Source of the DNA: Thalassotalea euphylliae | Lineage (GTDB): Bacteria > Pseudomonadota > Gammaproteobacteria > Enterobacterales > Alteromonadaceae | DNA: 64,000 nt | Reading direction: 5' to 3' | Assembly: GCF_003390335.1 (NCBI RefSeq) | Contig: NZ_QUOU01000001.1 | Location: 4,278,001 to 4,342,000 of the forward strand | Translations under genes and position numbers: made by a program | The notes under the pieces: generated by a model | Told to the model about the DNA's origin: nothing | The model's database searches: none | The model's input: only the letters and a program-made list of their open reading frames with translations | Shown here: one piece after another, positions 18,074 to 28,100 of the stretch | Layout of the letters: each line of letters starts with the position of its first letter | Position numbering within the stretch: the first letter of the stretch is position 1

Positions 18074-18601
18074 TTAAATCTGAGGGACGATGTGCTTGTC
18101 GAACCAAGCTTCGATCATCTTTTTTTCATAGGCAAACGGCTTTAATTTATGGGGCTGGTGCTGTGCCCCCAACAAAAAGCGTTTTCCTTTAACTTGAGCT
18201 GTTTCAGCCTTGATCAATTGGCCGTTCGGCGCGGTTAATCGATAGCTAAATGCCATATTAGGATAGTCAATATCCTTGACGATGCGAACTTGCTGCCCAT
18301 TTACAAAACGAATACGACCAGCAAGGTCGACTTGTGTTACCTCTAGTGCCAGTTTGTAGCCATCTGGTAACTGTGTTGACAAGTGGTTGAGGTATTCCCC
18401 CATTTCTTTAAAAAATCGGCGCTGAGTGGCCTGCTTAGTTTCAGTGGTCGAACGCAAATCACGGTAGTGTTCAGCATTCGTCCAATTTATCTCGACCTTG
18501 TTGGTCGCTGGTGACAAGGCCGACGATGAAGAAGCTAACGATGAAAAGCTAAGCGTCGAACTGATAAGTGCCGTAATCACAACTGATGTTGTCTGTTTCA
18601 T
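18074..18601 (-). CDS. DUF3016 family exported protein, copy 2
   Basis: 175 residues with a signal peptide and a short Ser-rich linker (SSLASSSSALSP). It carries the same blocks as its neighbours: INWTNAEHYRDLRST, LALEVTQVDLAGRIRF and YEKKMIEAWFDKH. The copy differs enough from copies 1 and 3 to be an old duplication. Function unknown; probably periplasmic. Confidence 0.83.
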   Translation of the reverse strand: MKQTTSVVITALISSTLSFSSLASSSSALSPATNKVEINWTNAEHYRDLRSTTETKQATQRRFFKEMGEYLNHLSTQLPDGYKLALEVTQVDLAGRIRFVNGQQVRIVKDIDYPNMAFSYRLTAPNGQLIKAETAQVKGKRFLLGAQHQPHKLKPFAYEKKMIEAWFDKHIVPQI

Positions 18602-18640
18602 TTTTATACCTACTGCGCTGTTGTATTATTTGTGACCAAT

Positions 18641-18666
18641 AAAAAAGCCGCTAGTTCAGCGGCTTT
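18641..18666 (-). terminator. Terminator after DUF3016 copy 3
   Basis: Stem AAGCCGCT / AGCGGCTT with a T-run in the minus direction, between copies 3 and 2. It suggests that these two paralogues are separate transcription units or that read-through is partial. Confidence 0.85.
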
Positions 18667-18683
18667 ACAATTAATCACAAAGT

Positions 18684-19226
18684 TTACTTCACATCCCGTG
18701 GCGCAAAGGTTTCAGCATACCAGCGGTCGATCATTTGCTTCTCATAACCAAGCGTTTTGTCTTTGTATTCTTGTGCGGTTGAAGCGATAAAATCGGGGCG
18801 TTTCAAATACGCGCCACCTGCTTTTATCAAGTGACCCGATTGATCATACAGCTTGTATGAAAATTTCATTCTGGGAAAGTACGAGCTCGAAATAAAACGA
18901 CGGCGCGGCGACTCACTGTTCATATTGACATGGCCAGCTAGATCTAAGTCACGCACCACGATTTTCAACAGTTGGTTGTCAGGTAAAGATTTGGCTAATT
19001 TACCGAAATTATGCTCCAAGTCGGTAAATGTCGTCGCTCTAAATTGTTCGTGACTGCGGCCAGCAGGGTGGATATCGCGGTAGCTATCCGGTTCACGCCA
19101 CTCGACTTGAACCGACGCCGCACTCACTTGCATTGAGGCCAGTAATGAAGTTGCCAGAGCCACCGACATCAGTACACCTGTTAAGCGCTTACCGCTAAAA
19201 GTTAGAAGGGAAATAAATTGCATCAT
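18684..19226 (-). CDS. DUF3016 family exported protein, copy 3
   Basis: 180 residues. A signal peptide ends near MQVSAAS. The family core is VEWREPDSYRDIHPAG, LKIVVRDLDLAGHVNM and LGYEKQMIDRWYAETF. It is the first gene of the DUF3016 cluster downstream of the DUF4136 lipoprotein. An ATG pair lies at the start. Function unknown. Confidence 0.83.
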   Translation of the reverse strand: MMQFISLLTFSGKRLTGVLMSVALATSLLASMQVSAASVQVEWREPDSYRDIHPAGRSHEQFRATTFTDLEHNFGKLAKSLPDNQLLKIVVRDLDLAGHVNMNSESPRRRFISSSYFPRMKFSYKLYDQSGHLIKAGGAYLKRPDFIASTAQEYKDKTLGYEKQMIDRWYAETFAPRDVK

Positions 19227-19252
19227 AGTAATATAAACGTCTGAATAAGTTG

Positions 19253-19822
19253 TTATTTCTCGTTGAGAAACGATGAAAGAACAGAGTTGACGATAGTAAC
19301 CGCGCGCTGTTCGCGTTGAGCGCGGCTAAAGTCTTGATGAACAAAGCCTTGCACCGCACCACGCCAGATACGCTGGTTAGTGACACTGTCTTCAATATAG
19401 ATAAGAAAACTGCCTTTTTCCAAGCGCTCGGCACTGCTCAAACCAGGTAAAACACCTAAATTTTCACTAATCGCCGTGTCGGATAAATCTTGCTGTAGCG
19501 CCAAGCCATAGACAACAGTAAAGTCTGATTGTTCATTGGCGCTTTGCTGATAGCCCGCTAATTGCAACGCACTGGCTATCGCCTCGCCATAGGCTTGATA
19601 AATCGCCGTTTGCTCAGTATTGATAACGGAAGAATCAACAAATGTTGGCACAATAGTAAACGCATCGCCTTTGGCAAAACTGTTGGGTAAATCACGCACC
19701 GCAGAAATTGCCAGCTGTGTTTGCTTATCAACTTGCGCACCGGTTTGAGCTTGATTTAGTTGTACACAGCCAGCAGCCAGTAACACCAAGAGGAGCAATA
19801 CTAAGTGACAATACTTCATCAT
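19253..19822 (-). CDS. DUF4136-like lipoprotein
   Basis: 189 residues from the ATG at 19820-19822, chosen because the lipoprotein signal with lipobox LAAGC starts here; upstream in-frame starts would bury the signal. The mature part (KQTQLAISAVRDLP, FTIVPTFVDSS, AIASALQLAGYQQ, IYIEDSVTNQRIWRGAVQG) fits DUF4136 proteins, envelope lipoproteins of unknown function. It lies directly upstream of the DUF3016 genes and may be cotranscribed. Confidence 0.78.
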   Translation of the reverse strand: MMKYCHLVLLLLVLLAAGCVQLNQAQTGAQVDKQTQLAISAVRDLPNSFAKGDAFTIVPTFVDSSVINTEQTAIYQAYGEAIASALQLAGYQQSANEQSDFTVVYGLALQQDLSDTAISENLGVLPGLSSAERLEKGSFLIYIEDSVTNQRIWRGAVQGFVHQDFSRAQREQRAVTIVNSVLSSFLNEK

Positions 19823-20180
19823 ATACCCTGTGTAAATGTTGGTTAACTTGCTAACCTTGTAAGAAACAGCCCAGAACTGCAATGCGCCGCGAATGCCGAT
19901 ACCCAGCACCGATAATTGGGGCGGCAATTGTACTGACAATCGCTTAACTATTCACATGCTTTTTACAACATTATGTTCGATTTAAGCAACAAGCCATCGC
20001 CCGTCAAATTAAGACATCTTAAAGATGTAAGCTATGATTTACATCAAGTGAAGTAAAGATAGTGTAAAGGCAAGAAATCATCGCCGAATGGCAAAATAAA
20101 CAAGGTGTTAGACGTGCAATAAAAGCGATAATGTGAGCGTCCGAACCAAGCATTCATTGTAAAGTAATCAAAGCTACAGG

Positions 20181-20705
20181 CCATAAAAAACCGCCTAGGC
20201 GAGTTTTAGCACATTTTGCGCAGGATAAAACGATTCGTACAAGGCGTTATAAGCTTCGCATACGTTACTTTGTATGTGATCGGAATAAAAACGCCGTAAT
20301 CAAAATTACGGGCACAAATTCAAGGCAATAAAAAACCCGCTAAATAGCGGGTTTTAGCAAATAGGGTCAGCACATTTTGCGCAGGATAAAACTTTTTTCT
20401 AAGCATTTATTTACGCCAATTTACGCTGAGAAAAGTGGCTAATTCAAGGCAGTTCGAGCGAAGCATAGGTTACTTTGTATGTGAGCGCCCGAACCAGCAA
20501 TACATCACATCGCTCCACTGATAAATATTCAGGCAATAAAAAACCCGCCTAAGCGGGTTTTAGCAAATAGGGTTAGCATATTTTGCGTAGGATAAATTGA
20601 TTATGACAAGGCGCCTTGAGCGACGCATAGGTCATTTTCTATGCGAGCCGAAAAGGCAACGCAGTAAGAATCAATTTAGACCAGCAAAATTACATCATGC
20701 TGCCC
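20181..20705. repeat. Three diverged copies of a hairpin-led intergenic repeat
   Basis: Each unit begins with an A-run and a strong stem (ACCGCC/GGCGAGTT at about 20187, ACCCGCTA/TAGCGGGT at about 20334, ACCCGCC/GGCGGGT-like at about 20542). The shared text TTTTAGCA..., CATTTTGCG.AGGATAAA and a later segment on the pattern ACTTTGTATGTGA follow. Units are about 145, 205 and 170 bases long. The stems look like terminators, and the body looks like a mobile intergenic repeat of the ERIC/BIME kind. Copies are direct repeats, not identical. Confidence 0.7.
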
Positions 20706-20865
20706 ATTTGCAGCCTATCTCATTGTTTTATATTGAGTATATCTTTACTTTTTTTAGTCGTACCCCACATTATACCCCACCTACTTTTTATGATGGTTCA
20801 ATGTGATTCTCGATGATATTTTAAAGGCTTTACGATCTGTGTAAAGCATGAATAATGGACTAAAT

Positions 20866-20879
20866 TGAAACAACATGAA
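20866..20879. other. Candidate left attachment repeat of the genomic island
   Basis: TGAAACAACATGAA occurs here and again in the same direction at 53629-53642, beside the integrase. Between these points lie the AlpA-like regulator, the RHS module, the IS and the recoded element. The 14-base identity is short, so the call is tentative; a second shared motif (TACCCCAC.TTATACCC) lies nearby at both ends but at a different distance. Confidence 0.45.
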
Positions 20880-20910
20880 ACACTCGCTAAAAATTCTATA
20901 TAAATCGTTC

Positions 20911-21333
20911 CTAGCAACTCTTTATCCATTCTTGAATATCATTATAACGCCAACCAATTCGACTACTTGAAAGCGGTAATCTGTCAGGAAACTTACCTAC
21001 CCTTTCCATTCTCCAAATTGTTGTTCTAGAGAGGTTTGTAAGCTTCTGTACTTCTTTGATGTCTATTATTCTATCTGGATTCTCAGGTGAAGACTGCTGA
21101 GTGCTAGGTTGGATTTGTTGTACGAGGTATTGGATTAGCTGGAAGCCAAAAAATTCGCAAATGTCTTTGCTCACTTGAATGTATTCGATTTTATGCTGTT
21201 TCTGGAGTGTTTGTAGCACTTCAAGGTTACAGTGAAGAAATAAGGATGCTTCTGTTTGAGAAAAGCGCTGGTAGAGCGATATCCCCATTGAGTTCGCCAT
21301 ATCACATATTTGCTGATTAAATGGTTGTGACAT
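20911..21333 (-). CDS. AlpA-like DNA-binding regulator with N-terminal extension
   Basis: 140 residues. The C-terminal 55 residues are an AlpA/excisionase-like winged helix-turn-helix (IIDIKEVQKLTNLSRTTIWRMERVGKFP, then WRYNDIQEWI). The N-terminal part also looks like a DNA-binding or dimer domain. AlpA proteins control excision of islands with P4-type integrases, which fits the tyrosine integrase at the other end of the island. It is the first island gene from the left. Confidence 0.75.
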   Translation of the reverse strand: MSQPFNQQICDMANSMGISLYQRFSQTEASLFLHCNLEVLQTLQKQHKIEYIQVSKDICEFFGFQLIQYLVQQIQPSTQQSSPENPDRIIDIKEVQKLTNLSRTTIWRMERVGKFPDRLPLSSSRIGWRYNDIQEWIKSC

Positions 21334-21494
21334 AGCTAAATATTACTCCTGAGTTTTTACTACACTGTTAGTTGCTTCATACTCCTAATACTTAAATTAG
21401 TGTCTTTATTTATAAAAATCAAAGTTCTGCTAAATATTGCAATTATGGTGATTAGCGCACATTATTAAGTGGTACTCTCTTTAGGATTGATGTT

Positions 21495-21881
21495 TTGAAC
21501 GCTCATTTTTTTCACCCAGTAGACGATTCACTTGCGGAAAAAGCAAAGGCTTTTAGTCGTGTTTACCAAGAGTGGAAAAATATTGGGGCTAGTTTTAAAT
21601 ATCATGATCAGCAAGGCTGGGAGGGAATGCTTGGTTCAAAGCAAGAGCTGCTTGACGCTCAAGATACTATCCAAAATACCCTTAACGTAGCTGTCACTTC
21701 ATTTTCTCCAGAAGAAAAAGTAGAGCTTTTACAACGCTCACTTATTACAGGTGATGAAAAAGACTATTTTGAGTCATGCGTTGATAATAAAGCTTCAGTT
21801 ATTCAAGCTCGTAAAGATGAAATGCAGAAATTCAGAGAAAATAATACTTCTAAGCGTGATTTTGATAGAGATAAACAATAG
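21495..21881 (+). CDS. Hypothetical island protein
   Basis: 128 residues, acidic and helical, with no signal peptide or membrane segment. A heptad-like C-terminal helix (VIQARKDEMQKFRENN) ends in a charged tail. I do not recognise the family. It is transcribed away from the AlpA-like gene. Confidence 0.5.
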   Translation: MNAHFFHPVDDSLAEKAKAFSRVYQEWKNIGASFKYHDQQGWEGMLGSKQELLDAQDTIQNTLNVAVTSFSPEEKVELLQRSLITGDEKDYFESCVDNKASVIQARKDEMQKFRENNTSKRDFDRDKQ

Positions 21882-21891
21882 ATAGCTATAT

Positions 21892-22122
21892 TTACCAGTC
21901 TGACGATAACAAAATAATAGCGACCAAAATAACAACCATGATCAAAAGCTTATTTTCTATTTTTAAGCTATCCATGTTCTTTCCACAGGCATCACAATAT
22001 ACGTCAGAACTAATAACATCTCCTCTGTAGTAGGCTATTTTTACTAAGGGTTTTCGCGTTGAACCGCAGTGCTTACATGTGCGTGTATATGTCGCTGTTT
22101 CTTCTTTATATGAACTAGACAT
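21892..22122 (-). CDS. Small zinc-ribbon membrane protein
   Basis: 76 residues. Two CxxC pairs (CKHCGS and CDACGK) form a zinc ribbon, followed by one C-terminal membrane segment (KLLIMVVILVAIILLSSDW). No known function. It overlaps no other gene and is followed on the same strand after a 12-base gap by a lipoprotein gene. Confidence 0.6.
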   Translation of the reverse strand: MSSSYKEETATYTRTCKHCGSTRKPLVKIAYYRGDVISSDVYCDACGKNMDSLKIENKLLIMVVILVAIILLSSDW

Positions 22123-22133
22123 TCGTTATTCTC

Positions 22134-22427
22134 TTAAAGATCATCTGGAACGTATTCATCTGGTACTTCCTTGCAATCATATAATTTCATTTTCAGCTCT
22201 TTTTCCATTCTTTGTTTTAATATTGGTAGCTCATTTTCTTTTTCTTGTGGTGTTGGAGGAAAATAGAATTTATTGACGAAGAAGTATTCACCTTTTTTGT
22301 CTTTATCTGTGCAAGTAAAATGAGTACTGTAATCTCCATGATTCAAATGGGGCGAAGTTGAACAAGCTGAAACTAATACGCTGAGACCAAGTGCTAGCCA
22401 GTGAGTTTTAAATAGTGAGTTCAACAT
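22134..22427 (-). CDS. Small lipoprotein
   Basis: 97 residues. The lipobox is VSAC at about 22, and the mature part has two Cys and an amphipathic Glu/Lys helix (PQEKENELPILKQRMEKEL). No family recognised. It lies between the zinc-ribbon protein and the PKD protein on the same strand. Confidence 0.6.
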   Translation of the reverse strand: MLNSLFKTHWLALGLSVLVSACSTSPHLNHGDYSTHFTCTDKDKKGEYFFVNKFYFPPTPQEKENELPILKQRMEKELKMKLYDCKEVPDEYVPDDL

Positions 22428-22470
22428 TCTGATATTCCATTCAAAGGTTTTTGGTTTAACGTTAGCTGGC

Positions 22471-23871
22471 TTAGTGTGTTTCTATGCGTATCGTGCCCAC
22501 ATATACCTTATCAATCAGTGAACTTAGCCCCTCTCTAAATAGTTCATCATCAGCATAGAGTTTAACCCTACGATATAGTCCGAATTTAAAACCCAGTTTA
22601 TCGAGAGCGATGTCTTGCCACATATCAATCTCTGATATGTCCAATGATACAAGTTCTTGTTGATTGGAAGTATCAGCAATCACTACCTTTAAATAGCCAT
22701 CGTTTTGACATGAAAAATCAATACGAGCATCCAGCCAACGCTGTTTGACTAAATCCCAGTCAATTTCAGCTAATACAGTGTCTTGCTCGCTGTGCAGTAT
22801 TCTTAGCGCATTGTTTTCATTAGAAACACGCCGAGCAGTAAAAGTAAGCAGTGGGTGGTCAGCTTCCCCCTTTATTTGAAACAGATGTGAAAACGAATAA
22901 CTTAATCCTATGTCATCCGTTTTGAATTGCCAGAAAACAGACATGGCTTCACCTTGCTCACAGGTCAATTGCTCAGGGCTATTCGCATATGTTTTTATTT
23001 CGCTGCGTTGTCGGTCTGTTTGCTCTATTGGAATGGCTCGGTCACCATCTTGTTCCAAGTGAAGTGTAAAGCTAAAGTGATCGCCAATATCACTATCTGT
23101 TGTAATTGCGAAATGCTCCGCATCGTGAGTTTCTGGTAAGTCTAAACTTCCTTCACCGAAAACAGCTTCAACTTGTTCTTTAGCTGATAGGTTAGAGTTG
23201 GCATTGGGTACGAGTAACGAGCGTGTTTCAACTGCTTTGTAGTCGAGTACTAGAGTAGCGGTATTATACCCATCAGTAATGGACAACTGTATCGAGTAAT
23301 CACCTCGCACTAGAGGATTAAAATCTAGATAATCATTAGTTGTGCTTGATTGGTTACTTGATTCTGGCTGAGATAAAAACTGCCAAAGGTAACTTAATTC
23401 GTGTTGCTCAGGGTCATTTGATTGTTGAGCGTTTAACGATACTGTTTCTCCAGCAATTATTGACGTAAGCCTGTCCGAATACTCAATGTTAATTACAGGA
23501 GGCTCATTGACTGCAACATTCACTGTTAGTGATGTACTTTGCGAACGATTATTGGCATTTACCGTTAACATCAATTCATATTCACCTGAAACGTCAGCTA
23601 TGAACTCAATGCCTTGGCTCGTATCGTTTAATATTGATACTTGGCTGTCAGATGGTTTGCTAGTCAGCTGCCATAAGTAGCTCAAGGAACCACTTCCTTC
23701 GCTTTTGGCGCCAGAAAGCTGGATACGATCTCCAGCGATAATATCACTGTTAAGTAATTCAATTTTTGGTATTAACGCTGTGGTTTCAGACTGTGAAGAG
23801 TCTGAACTGCCACCACCACAAGATGTAACTAATAGGGATAGAATAATTACGAATACAAATTTATTCATCAA
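22471..23871 (-). CDS. PKD-domain lipoprotein with a polysaccharide-lyase-like region
   Basis: 466 residues. Lipobox VTSC is followed by a Gly/Ser linker. Two PKD or Ig-like domains cover about 35-215 (LSYLWQLTSKP and LSYLWQFLSQPES, the usual motif). The C-terminal 240 residues look like a heparin-lyase-type jelly roll (RQRSEIKTYANSPEQL, EAMSVFWQFKTDD, LYRRVKLYADDEL). A lyase role is an inference; catalytic residues cannot be confirmed by eye. Confidence 0.65.
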   Translation of the reverse strand: MMNKFVFVIILSLLVTSCGGGSSDSSQSETTALIPKIELLNSDIIAGDRIQLSGAKSEGSGSLSYLWQLTSKPSDSQVSILNDTSQGIEFIADVSGEYELMLTVNANNRSQSTSLTVNVAVNEPPVINIEYSDRLTSIIAGETVSLNAQQSNDPEQHELSYLWQFLSQPESSNQSSTTNDYLDFNPLVRGDYSIQLSITDGYNTATLVLDYKAVETRSLLVPNANSNLSAKEQVEAVFGEGSLDLPETHDAEHFAITTDSDIGDHFSFTLHLEQDGDRAIPIEQTDRQRSEIKTYANSPEQLTCEQGEAMSVFWQFKTDDIGLSYSFSHLFQIKGEADHPLLTFTARRVSNENNALRILHSEQDTVLAEIDWDLVKQRWLDARIDFSCQNDGYLKVVIADTSNQQELVSLDISEIDMWQDIALDKLGFKFGLYRRVKLYADDELFREGLSSLIDKVYVGTIRIETH

Positions 23872-23898
23872 AGTTACCTTTGCTATCTAACGATTGAA

Positions 23899-24507
23899 TT
23901 ATTTTACAACTGACAAATTAGCACCAAACCATTGGCTAAATAGGGCGTCATCCATATAGCACTGTGCTGTCGATTTAACGTCTTTTGGTAACACACAACC
24001 ATAAAGCGGCTCCGTATGACCAATAAACGCATACACTGTTGAGCGAATGTATTTAGATGAAAACGCAATTAATTGAAATTTTTGATTGCGATATTCATCG
24101 TTAATTTTCACCGACTCACACGCCATTAATAGTGCCTGCTTTAAGTCAAAGTGAGTGTTATGGTTTTGTGGCTGTCCCGCATAAACTAAGGCTAAAATTT
24201 GGTTGCTAAATTGCTCAAGGGCTAACTGACAACTAGCGTTGCCATGCTGCGCCTCAAGCCAGCTGTCAAAACGTGCGACAGGCGAAGCAAGCTGTATTGT
24301 AACTTCATCTAGGTTAATATTTTGATTCGGGTAATAGTGCTGAATTCGCTTTTTGATTGCATCTGCTCTTGCAGATTCTGGCAAAGTAGGAATACAGCCC
24401 ACATGCCTTTTTTCTTGGTAATACAGATAACGATTGATAGGGCGCAATGCTAACTCTTGCAAATTCTTCGCTATTGCTTCTTTATCTGGGTTTAAGTTTT
24501 TTTTCAC
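23899..24507 (-). CDS. Hypothetical protein in the RHS transcription unit
   Basis: 202 residues, cytoplasmic-looking, without signal or membrane segment. It has a helical N-terminus and an alpha/beta-looking C-terminus (KFQLIAFSSKYIRSTVYAFIGH). I do not recognise the family. It lies on the same strand as the RHS, immunity and mini-YD genes with a short gap, so it may belong to the toxin module. Confidence 0.5.
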   Translation of the reverse strand: MKKNLNPDKEAIAKNLQELALRPINRYLYYQEKRHVGCIPTLPESARADAIKKRIQHYYPNQNINLDEVTIQLASPVARFDSWLEAQHGNASCQLALEQFSNQILALVYAGQPQNHNTHFDLKQALLMACESVKINDEYRNQKFQLIAFSSKYIRSTVYAFIGHTEPLYGCVLPKDVKSTAQCYMDDALFSQWFGANLSVVK

Positions 24508-24540
24508 TGCTCACCAACCACCGATAACATCACTATTTGG

Positions 24541-24912
24541 TCACCTTTTTATGCTCACAACCACTTTGCGGCGTATTACAACCAGAACGCTAGCAATGAT
24601 CAAAGTTATCCAGCCGAACGAACCGCCGCTAGATTCTTGTTTAGCTGGTTCAATTGTTTCGGGGGGCGCTGTATTCGTATTACCAGTATTGCTTCCTCCT
24701 GTATTTGAGCCTCCAGTATCTTGGCCACCAGATGAACTTTTATTTGGTGTTACCGTCAGTAAGTTTCCATTTTTGTCGTAGGTATAACTGACTACAGTAC
24801 CGTCTTTATAGGCAGCTTCTGTAATACGATTAGCATTGTCGTATTTGTAGTCGACAGCAAAAGTATTAAAGCTTAATAATAGAATAGCTTTACATAAAAT
24901 TAGTTTATTCAT
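24541..24912 (-). CDS. Mini-YD protein with GlyGly-CTERM-like sorting tail
   Basis: 123 residues from the ATG at 24910-24912. A signal peptide precedes a single YD-repeat pair (YKYDNANRITEA and YTYDKNGNLLTV, the RHS core motif). A Gly/Ser/Asn linker follows, then a C-terminal GGSFGW plus one membrane helix and Arg/Lys cluster, like GlyGly-CTERM proteins processed by rhombosortase. It is not long enough to form an RHS shell. The start overlaps the previous stop (ATGA). It ends in TGA. Confidence 0.6.
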   Translation of the reverse strand: MNKLILCKAILLLSFNTFAVDYKYDNANRITEAAYKDGTVVSYTYDKNGNLLTVTPNKSSSGGQDTGGSNTGGSNTGNTNTAPPETIEPAKQESSGGSFGWITLIIASVLVVIRRKVVVSIKR

Positions 24913-25187
24913 TCTAGTTCCCCAAAAAACCATTCATGATTTATAGACTTTCGTTCACAATATTGATTCTGTTTCAAATTCTCAATGGCTTCTTTAATAC
25001 TTTTATCGGCCTCAACTATGTGACTAATATGGCTTAGTCTTGCTCCTTCAGTACCGATGTGATCATATAATCCACACATAAAAGCAAATCTATCTTTTTC
25101 ATCTTTATCAATATAAAGAATAGGTCTCTCATTCTTTATAATATGTGGACAAACAATTGCTAAATCATTCACGTCAACTTTATTCAT
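24909..25187 (-). CDS. Candidate immunity protein for the RHS HNH toxin
   Basis: 92 residues, acidic, without signal peptide. It overlaps the last 8 bases of the RHS gene (stop and start intertwined), the normal place for an immunity gene. No family is recognised; the role is inferred only from this position. It ends in TGA. Confidence 0.55.
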   Translation of the reverse strand: MNKVDVNDLAIVCPHIIKNERPILYIDKDEKDRFAFMCGLYDHIGTEGARLSHISHIVEADKSIKEAIENLKQNQYCERKSINHEWFFGELE

Positions 25188-28100
25188 TTGATATTTTATT
25201 TAGAATATATTCGACTTTTTCGTTGTACCTTAATTTAGGAGGCATCCATTCTAGTAAAAAGTCTTTTTTGCCTTTTTTTCTATTGCAACTCCTACAGCTG
25301 GCGGCTCCATTTTTTATCGTGGTTTTGCCACCCTTAATATAAGCCTTAACATGATCAGCTTCTAATGAGGTAGGACTACCTTTCTGTTTTTGTAATTGGA
25401 TTTCGCAATAATAGCATTTACCGTCATATTTATCGTATAGCTCATTTCTTTCCTTCGAGTTATAGCTTCTTTTATTGGGGTTTACTTGCTGCGGTACACT
25501 TTTTTCTGAGGCTACCTTTTTACTATATTTATTGGCTTTAATGAGTGTGCTGGCACCTCCTGGTACAAATGGAAAAACTGCTGCACAACCATCTAAGGCA
25601 GTTCCAAATGCTGATCCAGCAGCTGACCAATATTTACCTTGTTCTATGTTATTATAGGTTTCTCTAACTCCAATCAAAACATTGGCAATATCCCAAGCAG
25701 TTTCAGCTGCTTGACCACTCGGATCTACCAAGTTCACCGGATCTCCGCCCACATAGGCATATCGGTTGAGCGAACCTAAATCACTAATATCTCCACGGAT
25801 AGGGTCTTTGCTCACAAAACGGCGTAGCTCTGGTGAGTAATAACGGGCACGCATATAGATAAGGCCGTTATTATCGGTGATCACACCATCGCGGCCGTTG
25901 TAGCCGAATGGTGTTGTGATCGCTTGGTTTTGCTCTGCAAACTCTGGCGCATCAAAACGTGTACCAAATGGCGTATAGCCATAACGGGCAACCATATCAC
26001 CATTTTGATCACTAATTGCGACTACTGAGCTACGATAGTCATAGTGAAAATAGTAGTCTTGTGCGGCTTGGTTGGCTTTCGATGTACGTTGAGAAACTAA
26101 ACCATAAGGACTGTAGATGAAATAATGGTAATCTACCGAGTCATCAGGGTTAGTAACTTGCTGCCATGCGATTTGTGGTAAGCCGATATAATCTGGTAAC
26201 AAAGCATAGCGAATTTGAGTTTCACCACTGTCATCTGAATAAGTCTGCGTATCACGCATCCCTTCAGCGTTGTAGGTATATTGGTGATTACCTGCACTGG
26301 TTAGTTGATTACGGGCATTAAAACTTAATGCCAAATCACCTACATTGAGTGTATTGCCATCAAGGTCAAAGTCAAAAGTTTCTGAATTTTTACTGGCAAT
26401 ACGGTTATCGGCTGAATAGGTCATTACCTGCTGAGTTAATAGCTCAACCGGTGGAGCAAACTCTGGGCTGATATCTTCCTTGATGACTTGCCCAATAGCA
26501 TTGTAGGTATAATGCTGTTCAAGTATTACAGTGCCATCTGGCGCTTTATCAATACTGCTAGTTAGCCTATTTAAGTTGTCATAGGTGTTTTCCAGTACAG
26601 TACCGTTACCACGAGTCACTTTAGTAATGTTTTGGTTGGCATCGTATTCATACTCTGCTGCAATATCATTACTGCCCAGCTTACTTACCGATGTAACCAA
26701 ATTCAGGGCATTATGCGTGTACTTAATTTGCGTGTTTAAGCTCTGGTTATTATTTAAGTATTGCAGCTGGGTAACATTACCCACATCATCAATCGCAAAG
26801 TTAATTCGCTGATCATCGTCAGCATTTTGTTTGTACTGACCAACGCGGTTAAAGCTGTCGTACAAACGAGAAATAGTGACACTGTTCTCTACAATGCTAA
26901 TAGGATTACTATTAGCGTCCAAGCCGTAACTAACAGTAGAAATAGGGTCAGTAACGCTTATTAAACGTGAACTACCATCGTATTGATAGCTTGTTTGTTG
27001 ATTGCGTCCATTAATGAAAGTACTTACTAAACCATTTTCATTGTATGCATATTGCAGCGCTACGTTATCAGCTGTGGTTTCAGTTTCGACTTGCGCATTG
27101 TTATTAAGGTCGAGTGTACGCGTGTCATCGGCTGGCGCAGTGACACCGGTAACATTGTTATCTTTATCATAGCTTTGCTTGGCAACTAGTGGCTCATCGG
27201 GATTACTTGGATGGGTAATACTGATTAGGCGAGAAAGTTTGTCATAAGCACTATGCCAAACCTGTGACAAGGCATTAGTTGTTTTGGTGATCTGCCCAAG
27301 TAAGTTATACACAGAAGATTGCTTGTTACCTGCGGCATCTTCTGTTTGTGTGGTGCGATCCATTGCATCAAACGTCACTTTGCTGGTATTGCCTTTAGCA
27401 TCACTAGATTCAATTAGGTTGCCGTTTTCATCAAATTTGGCTGCTACTTTATTCCCTAATGCATCGGTTGTTTCGATAACTCGGCCTAGAGCGTCGCGTT
27501 TTATTACTGTGATATTGCCATTAGGATCGGTACTTTCGATTAAACGGCTTTCGCCATCGTATTTGTAGCTATGTACAACATCAGGCGTACTGTAGTGTTT
27601 GCTAACCCAGCGTTTTTCTAATAAATCACCTTGCCCGTTATAGCTATACTTAAATTTTCCTGCATAATCTATGGCCTCACTGTTATAGCGTTTATCACCA
27701 TATTCCAGCACATTGCCTCTGGCATCATAAGTCCACGTTTCAGCATAATTGAGCGGGTCTTGTTTTCGAGTAACACGCCCCAAGCCATCACGCTCGTACG
27801 TGGTTGTGTTTCCTTGAAAGTCAGTTTCAGATTCTATAAAGCCATCTAAATCATAATATATGTTACGGCTATCGCCTTCTGGATTAGTTTCGCTAGTTAA
27901 TAAGCCATTAGTATAAGTAAAGTAAGTGGTTCTTCCTTCAGGAGTAGTGATGCTCGTTTGCTGATTATTTTCGTCATAGGTAAACGACGTTGTTAATCCG
28001 AGTGCATTTGTGATGGTTGCAATGTTGTTAGTTCCCTCTACATAGCTATAAAGCGTTTCTTCTCCTAATGCATTGGCGTGTCTTATTAGGTTACGATTAT

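Larger units (their letters stand above)
19940..20910. other. Gene-free stretch with hairpin repeats at the island border
   Basis: Almost 1 kb without a convincing gene. A 69-codon plus-strand frame near 20.6-20.8 kb has no family features and runs through the repeats. The stretch holds three related hairpin-led repeat units (described separately), a double TACCCCAC/ATTATACCCC motif at 20761-20778 that recurs near the integrase, and the left 14-base candidate attachment repeat at 20866-20879. Confidence 0.6.

Noticed and set aside
20597..20806. 69-codon plus-strand gene
   Set aside because: It runs through the intergenic repeat and has no ribosome site or family features.
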